8,960 nucleotides of DNA from Propionibacteriaceae bacterium. Its GTDB lineage: Bacteria; Actinomycetota; Actinomycetes; Propionibacteriales; Propionibacteriaceae. Under the pieces are notes generated by a model. The model made no database searches. It was not told the DNA's origin and saw only the letters and a list, made by a program, of their open reading frames with translations. The stretch covers positions 1-8,960 of the forward strand of contig JAUNUL010000104.1 of assembly GCA_030538175.1 (NCBI GenBank), in the 5' to 3' direction. Made by a program: the position numbers and the translations under genes. This document shows positions 6,348 to 8,960 of this stretch, in pieces (position 1 is the first letter of the stretch; each line of letters starts with the position of its first letter).

Positions 6348-7100
6348 ATGAGCCTGCCCGATATTGGTGACCTGTTGGCCGCAGCCGAGCACATCGCCGT
6401 CCTGACCGGGGCCGGGATGTCCGCCGAATCCGGCGTACCCACTTTTCGGGATGTCCAGGACGGCCTGTGGGCAAAGTACGACCCCATGACGCTCGCGACC
6501 GAGGAAGCGTACGCCGAGGCCCCGGATCTCGTGTGGGCCTGGTATCTGCGGCGTGCGCAGATGATTCGTGACGTACGCCCGAACGCCGGCCACCTGGCGT
6601 TGGCCGAACTCGCGGAATTCAAGCGGGTGAGCGTGATCACGCAGAACGTCGATGACCTGCACGAACGCGCTGGCTCGACCGTGCTCAGCCATGTGCACGG
6701 GGGCTTGTTCGCGTATCGGTGCTTCGACTGTGCAGCACCGTGGGACGAGGAGTTGGAAGTCCCCGAGACGATTCCCGAACGGGTCGCGCCGCCGAAGTGT
6801 GCTGACTGCGGTGGCTGGATCCGCCCCGGAATCGTGTGGTTCGGCGAGATGCTGCCGCCCAAGGCGTTCCAAGATGCAGTGGACGCCTCATCGAGTTGCG
6901 ACCTCATGCTCGTGGTGGGGACATCGGGGATTGTTCAGCCGGCTGGTTCGTTGCCGTTCGCGGCGCTGGAGCGTGGGAAGCCGGTCATAGAGATCAACCC
7001 CGAGGAGTCCCAACTCACCGCCTATGTGACCCATTCGTTGCGGGGTACGGCGGCCGAGGTGCTCCCGCAACTCGTGAAACTGGCTCGCGGCGAGGGCTGA
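6348..7100 (+). CDS. cobB: NAD-dependent protein deacylase, sirtuin (CobB/SIRT5-like)
   Basis: 250-residue Sir2 enzyme that removes acyl groups from lysines using NAD, giving nicotinamide and O-acyl-ADP-ribose. Rossmann-fold NAD site: TGAGMSAESGVPTFR (20-34) and TQNVDDLHERAGS (98-110). The catalytic histidine is H117 in HVHGG. A zinc site is formed by C125, C128, C151 and C154. Further motifs are IRPGIVWFGEMLP (158-170) and VVGTSGIVQPAGSLP. Y66 and R69 (WYLRR) form the YxxR pair that defines class III sirtuins and selects succinyl, malonyl or glutaryl lysine, so desuccinylase activity is likely. CoA-synthetase deacetylation, as for E. coli CobB, is also possible. Complete and apparently active. 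Next to a double-ACT protein, which suggests metabolic control but proves no link. Confidence 0.93.
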   Translation: MSLPDIGDLLAAAEHIAVLTGAGMSAESGVPTFRDVQDGLWAKYDPMTLATEEAYAEAPDLVWAWYLRRAQMIRDVRPNAGHLALAELAEFKRVSVITQNVDDLHERAGSTVLSHVHGGLFAYRCFDCAAPWDEELEVPETIPERVAPPKCADCGGWIRPGIVWFGEMLPPKAFQDAVDASSSCDLMLVVGTSGIVQPAGSLPFAALERGKPVIEINPEESQLTAYVTHSLRGTAAEVLPQLVKLARGEG

Positions 7101-7179
7101 TTGACAGCTGGTCCTGACCTGAGGGCATAGCGCCGCGCACCTGCCAGGTGGAGCCTCGCCGCGCTTCACATCAGCACGC

Positions 7180-7196
7180 CTCGGGCCCTGCCCGAG
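7180..7196. terminator. Possible terminator between convergent sirtuin and DUF559 genes
   Basis: CTCGGGC-CCT-GCCCGAG, a perfect 7-bp GC-rich stem with a 3-base loop in the 186-bp gap between two converging genes. A weaker dyad, CACCT-GCC-AGGTG, lies at 7138-7150. Neither has a T-run. Otherwise the gap 7101-7286 holds nothing recognisable. Confidence 0.5.
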
Positions 7197-7286
7197 TCGA
7201 CGTTCTCGATTGATCAACCAAGCGGTCTCGACCAGCACCCGTCCGCCGGCGTGATGCGCAGGACCTCGCGGACACTCGGTGCTGTC

Positions 7287-8186
7287 TCACATGGTTTCCC
7301 ACCGGAGGTCGGGCTGACCATCCGCACACAACCGCCGCCGGTGCAGCCCTGCCCGCACGATCCGCATTATTCGCGACTCGACCGCGGGCCAGTCGAACAT
7401 GATCTGACTATAGGAGATCCGGATCACGCGATATCCCAGAGCGACCAGCTTCTGGTCGCGGACCATGTCCGCTTCCTGGTCCGCGGGATCGAAGTGGTGT
7501 GCGACGCTGTCGACCTCCAGCACCAAACTGACGCCGATCAAGAAGTCGACCCGTCCGACCGTGGGGATGAACACTTGCGGATGGACCTTGATCCCCTTGC
7601 TGCGGAGCCGCAGCCGCACGAGCGTTTCCGTGCCCGACTCAGCTCGATCCATCCTGGTGAGGACGTCGTCGACGCGCGCGCTCACGCCCTGGAGGATGGC
7701 GAAGACTTCGGCTTGACGCAGGATGCCGCGGTGCACCAATGACTCGGCCACCACGAGAAAGTCGTGTTCCCGCAAGCAGAAGGCTGCCTGCGTCAAGGCC
7801 TTGTCGACCGGAAGAATCGCCAGGTCCGAGGTCAGGCGGGTCTTGGGCGACGGACACCATCTGATTCGGCCTGTGGTGTGGGCGGGCGACTGCGCCCTCC
7901 CCCACGCTGATCGATAGCCATGGGTCCACATGCCCCTCAGGTCCCACGCCCCATGGTGTGCCAAAGCGGAAGCGCAACCCAGCACACCTCCTGCCTTGAC
8001 GACACGAACGGTGGTGGGGTCCGCGGAACCGAAGGCGTACCAACCATGGCGCAGCCGGGCCAAGTTCCCCACGTCCACCTGCCTTTGGATCCCCTCCGTG
8101 CTCACCCCGCATCGCAACAACACGCTGGTTCGCACCACGCCTCCGGGGCGAAGGCCAGGGGGAACGCATTCAAACAGCATCTGCAC
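7287..8186 (-). CDS. AbiEi-type winged-helix plus DUF559 (PD-(D/E)XK-like) protein
   Basis: 299-residue actinobacterial protein of a widespread but poorly understood family. The N-terminus (about 10-55: GGVVRTSVLLRCGVSTEGIQ, then LARLRHGWYAF) matches the winged-helix start of AbiEi-like antitoxins and should bind DNA. The centre (60-150) follows the AbiEi-like pattern of a GGVLGCASALAHHGAWDL helix. The C-terminus (about 180-285) is a DUF559/Vsr-like nuclease fold: E187, D214 in GRVDFLI, and E224-x-D226 in LVLEVD, followed by RDQKLVALGYRVIRIS. The acidic residues are where a PD-(D/E)XK site needs them, so nuclease activity is possible but has not been shown for the family. GTG 8186 or ATG 8180 are both possible starts; neither has a strong ribosome binding site. 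No AbiEii toxin partner is adjacent. The gene stands alone. Confidence 0.75.
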   Translation of the reverse strand: MQMLFECVPPGLRPGGVVRTSVLLRCGVSTEGIQRQVDVGNLARLRHGWYAFGSADPTTVRVVKAGGVLGCASALAHHGAWDLRGMWTHGYRSAWGRAQSPAHTTGRIRWCPSPKTRLTSDLAILPVDKALTQAAFCLREHDFLVVAESLVHRGILRQAEVFAILQGVSARVDDVLTRMDRAESGTETLVRLRLRSKGIKVHPQVFIPTVGRVDFLIGVSLVLEVDSVAHHFDPADQEADMVRDQKLVALGYRVIRISYSQIMFDWPAVESRIMRIVRAGLHRRRLCADGQPDLRWETM

Positions 8187-8195
8187 GGGGAGACC

Positions 8196-8387
8196 ATGCG
8201 TGATTGCTCAGTCGACGGACCATGGCCATTGCCTCGCTGTGGAAAACCTTCGGATGTCGTCAATCTTGTGGAAAACCCTGACCCAGGCTGGTTGGCCGGA
8301 TGGGCAGCTAACCGGCGCGTTCAGGCCGAGCTCTTGCAGGCGCGACAGAAATGGAGACGCACCGACGTCGGGAACACCGATCGCTGA
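8196..8387 (+). CDS. Doubtful small ORF, 63 residues
   Basis: I do not recognise this product. ATG 8196 follows GGGGAGA at short spacing. The second half (ending GWAANRRVQAELLQARQKWR and a few more residues) has protein-like composition and GC-rich third positions, while the first half looks random. It would start only 9 bp from the divergent DUF559 start, so the two leave no room for promoters. It may be a fossil or chance frame. Confidence 0.22.
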   Translation: MRDCSVDGPWPLPRCGKPSDVVNLVENPDPGWLAGWAANRRVQAELLQARQKWRRTDVGNTDR

Positions 8388-8441
8388 GTTGGGCTTCCCC
8401 GACATGCACGGCTGTTCACGCCCGACGGTCCGAGTCGTCCC

Positions 8442-8506
8442 GAGACCAGACAAACTGCGAGGCCCATCGAAATAGTTGCCTCGGACCCAGCATTTTGTCA
8501 GGTTTC
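8442..8506 (+). repeat. 65-bp imperfect repeat, copy 1
   Basis: Begins GAGACCAGAC and ends TTTTGTCAGGTTTC. It aligns without gaps to 8554-8618, with 51 of 65 bases identical by hand count. The best conserved blocks are CGAAATAGTTGC and TTTGTCAGGTTTC. It may be an insertion-sequence end or a small non-coding mobile repeat. Confidence 0.75.
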
Positions 8507-8553
8507 CCGGCATCCACCCGGCGCCCACACTCCGGATCCGCAAACCCCAACCA

Positions 8554-8618
8554 GAGACCAAACGAAATACCGGGTCCAACGAAATAGTTGCGTCCGACCC
8601 CCTACTTTGTCAGGTTTC
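8554..8618 (+). repeat. 65-bp imperfect repeat, copy 2
   Basis: Same orientation as copy 1, starting 112 bp downstream of it. It also holds an internal duplication: GACCAAACGAAATA followed 3 bases later by GTCCAACGAAATA. A GGGTC/GACCC pair (8572-8600) brackets the centre, and CAAC/GTTG flank GAAATA, so this copy can fold into a hairpin while copy 1 cannot. Confidence 0.75.
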
Positions 8619-8760
8619 GGACAGCGCAGGGCAGTCAGTCGGGAAGGCATGTTGATCCGTGCCGCGCTGACCGCACTCGGAGCTAAGGGAGCGAAGAGCG
8701 GCCAGGCGAGTGGGCGCTCTTGCGACTGGCCCTCCGACACCCCACCTTCCGAGAGGCGTT

Positions 8761-8776
8761 TGTGCCCACGGTCACA
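8761..8776. promoter_or_regulatory. CRP/GlxR-like palindrome
   Basis: TGTG-N8-CACA (TGTGC-N6-TCACA), matching 9 of 10 fixed positions of the CRP/GlxR consensus TGTGA-N6-TCACA. The arms extend to TTTGTG/CACAAA. No gene starts just downstream in the window, so a target gene would have to lie beyond the right edge, or the match is chance. Confidence 0.3.
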
Positions 8777-8880
8777 AATGGCTAACCGAAGCGCCAGGAA
8801 CTGAGCTCAATCCCGCCAGGTGTCACAAATGCCCCAGTGCGAGCCCCGCCAACCAACTGGCCGGGACGGTCAGACGAGCA

Positions 8881-8942
8881 GGCGGGCTGCTGGCTGGCGA
8901 GCGGCGGCTACTCAGGGGAGCGGCGGACTGCTGACTGGCGAG
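8881..8942 (+). repeat. Short degenerate tandem repeat, period 41 bp
   Basis: GGCGGGCTGCTGGCTGGCGAG (by blocks: GGCGGGCTGC then TGGCTGGCGAG) at 8881-8901 recurs at 8922-8942 with two changes. The similarity continues with small gaps into a CTCAGG-GAG block (8911-8920 and 8953-8960). Only two units are visible before the edge. Confidence 0.5.
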
Positions 8943-8960
8943 TCGGCCACGGCTCAGGAG

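Larger units (their letters stand above)
8388..8960. other. Stretch without a convincing gene
   Basis: Frames here are short, lack ribosome binding sites and give low-complexity Arg/Pro/Ser-rich products on both strands. What is visible is repeat structure: two 65-bp repeats, a CRP-like palindrome, a repeated GTCACAAATG (8771-8780 and 8822-8831) and a short tandem repeat near the end. I see no tRNA, rRNA or CRISPR array. It resembles eroded mobile DNA or a long regulatory region of a gene beyond the edge. Confidence 0.6.

Noticed and set aside
7101..7131. Perfect TTGACA (7101-7106) just after the sirtuin gene
   Set aside because: The best -10 (CATAGC) needs a 19-base spacer and is poor, and no plus-strand gene follows; an antisense transcript to the DUF559 gene is possible but unsupported.
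8208..8579. Minus-strand 123-residue frame upstream of the DUF559 gene
   Set aside because: It runs through the 65-bp repeat, has no ribosome binding site and no recognisable pattern.
8442..8618. CRISPR array, suggested by repeats and the nearby cas gene
   Set aside because: Only two copies at 78% identity with a 47-bp gap; CRISPR repeats are near-identical and shorter. csb1 is also 7.5 kb away.

Overview
The window comes from a high-GC actinobacterium. The signs are GC-rich third codon positions, a clpB promoter flanked by two HAIR-type HspR boxes, a Mycobacterium-like RelBE pair, an F420-family (Ddn-like) oxidoreductase, a DUF559/AbiEi-type protein of the kind common in actinobacteria, and several genes whose -10 box lies only 6-7 bases before the start codon, as in leaderless mRNAs. 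I cannot fix the family or genus.

Region 1 (1-1330, minus strand) is the head of a CRISPR-Cas operon. A long reading frame with a GTG start runs from 896 off the left edge. It carries the signatures of Csb1, the Cas7 backbone protein of type I-G (formerly I-U) systems. It is preceded by a 57-residue gene of unknown function (952-1125) with a strong ribosome binding site and a good promoter (TTGACC-17-TAGGCT). The rest of the cas genes should lie beyond position 1. No CRISPR array is in the window.

Region 2 (1318-1954, plus strand) is a RelBE toxin-antitoxin pair, divergent from the cas operon. It has a perfect TATAAT and a TGTACA palindrome over the predicted transcription start. A dyad near 1935 separates it from clpB.

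Region 3 (1964-4706, minus strand) is a full-length clpB with a candidate promoter lying between two HspR boxes whose centres are 53 bp apart.

Region 4 (4798-7100, plus strand) holds a Ddn-like oxidoreductase, a type II dehydroquinase (aroQ), a double-ACT protein resembling GcvR, and a class III-type sirtuin. The first two are closely spaced and probably co-transcribed. The last two each have their own leaderless-type -10.

Region 5 (7101-8960) holds a minus-strand protein with an AbiEi-like N-terminus and a DUF559 nuclease-like C-terminus. It is followed by about 570-770 bases with no convincing gene. That stretch contains a pair of 65-bp imperfect repeats 112 bp apart, a CRP/GlxR-like palindrome and a short tandem repeat, and looks like a remnant of mobile or regulatory DNA.

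The most interesting part is the left edge: a type I-G cas operon led by an undescribed small protein, back to back with a toxin-antitoxin module.
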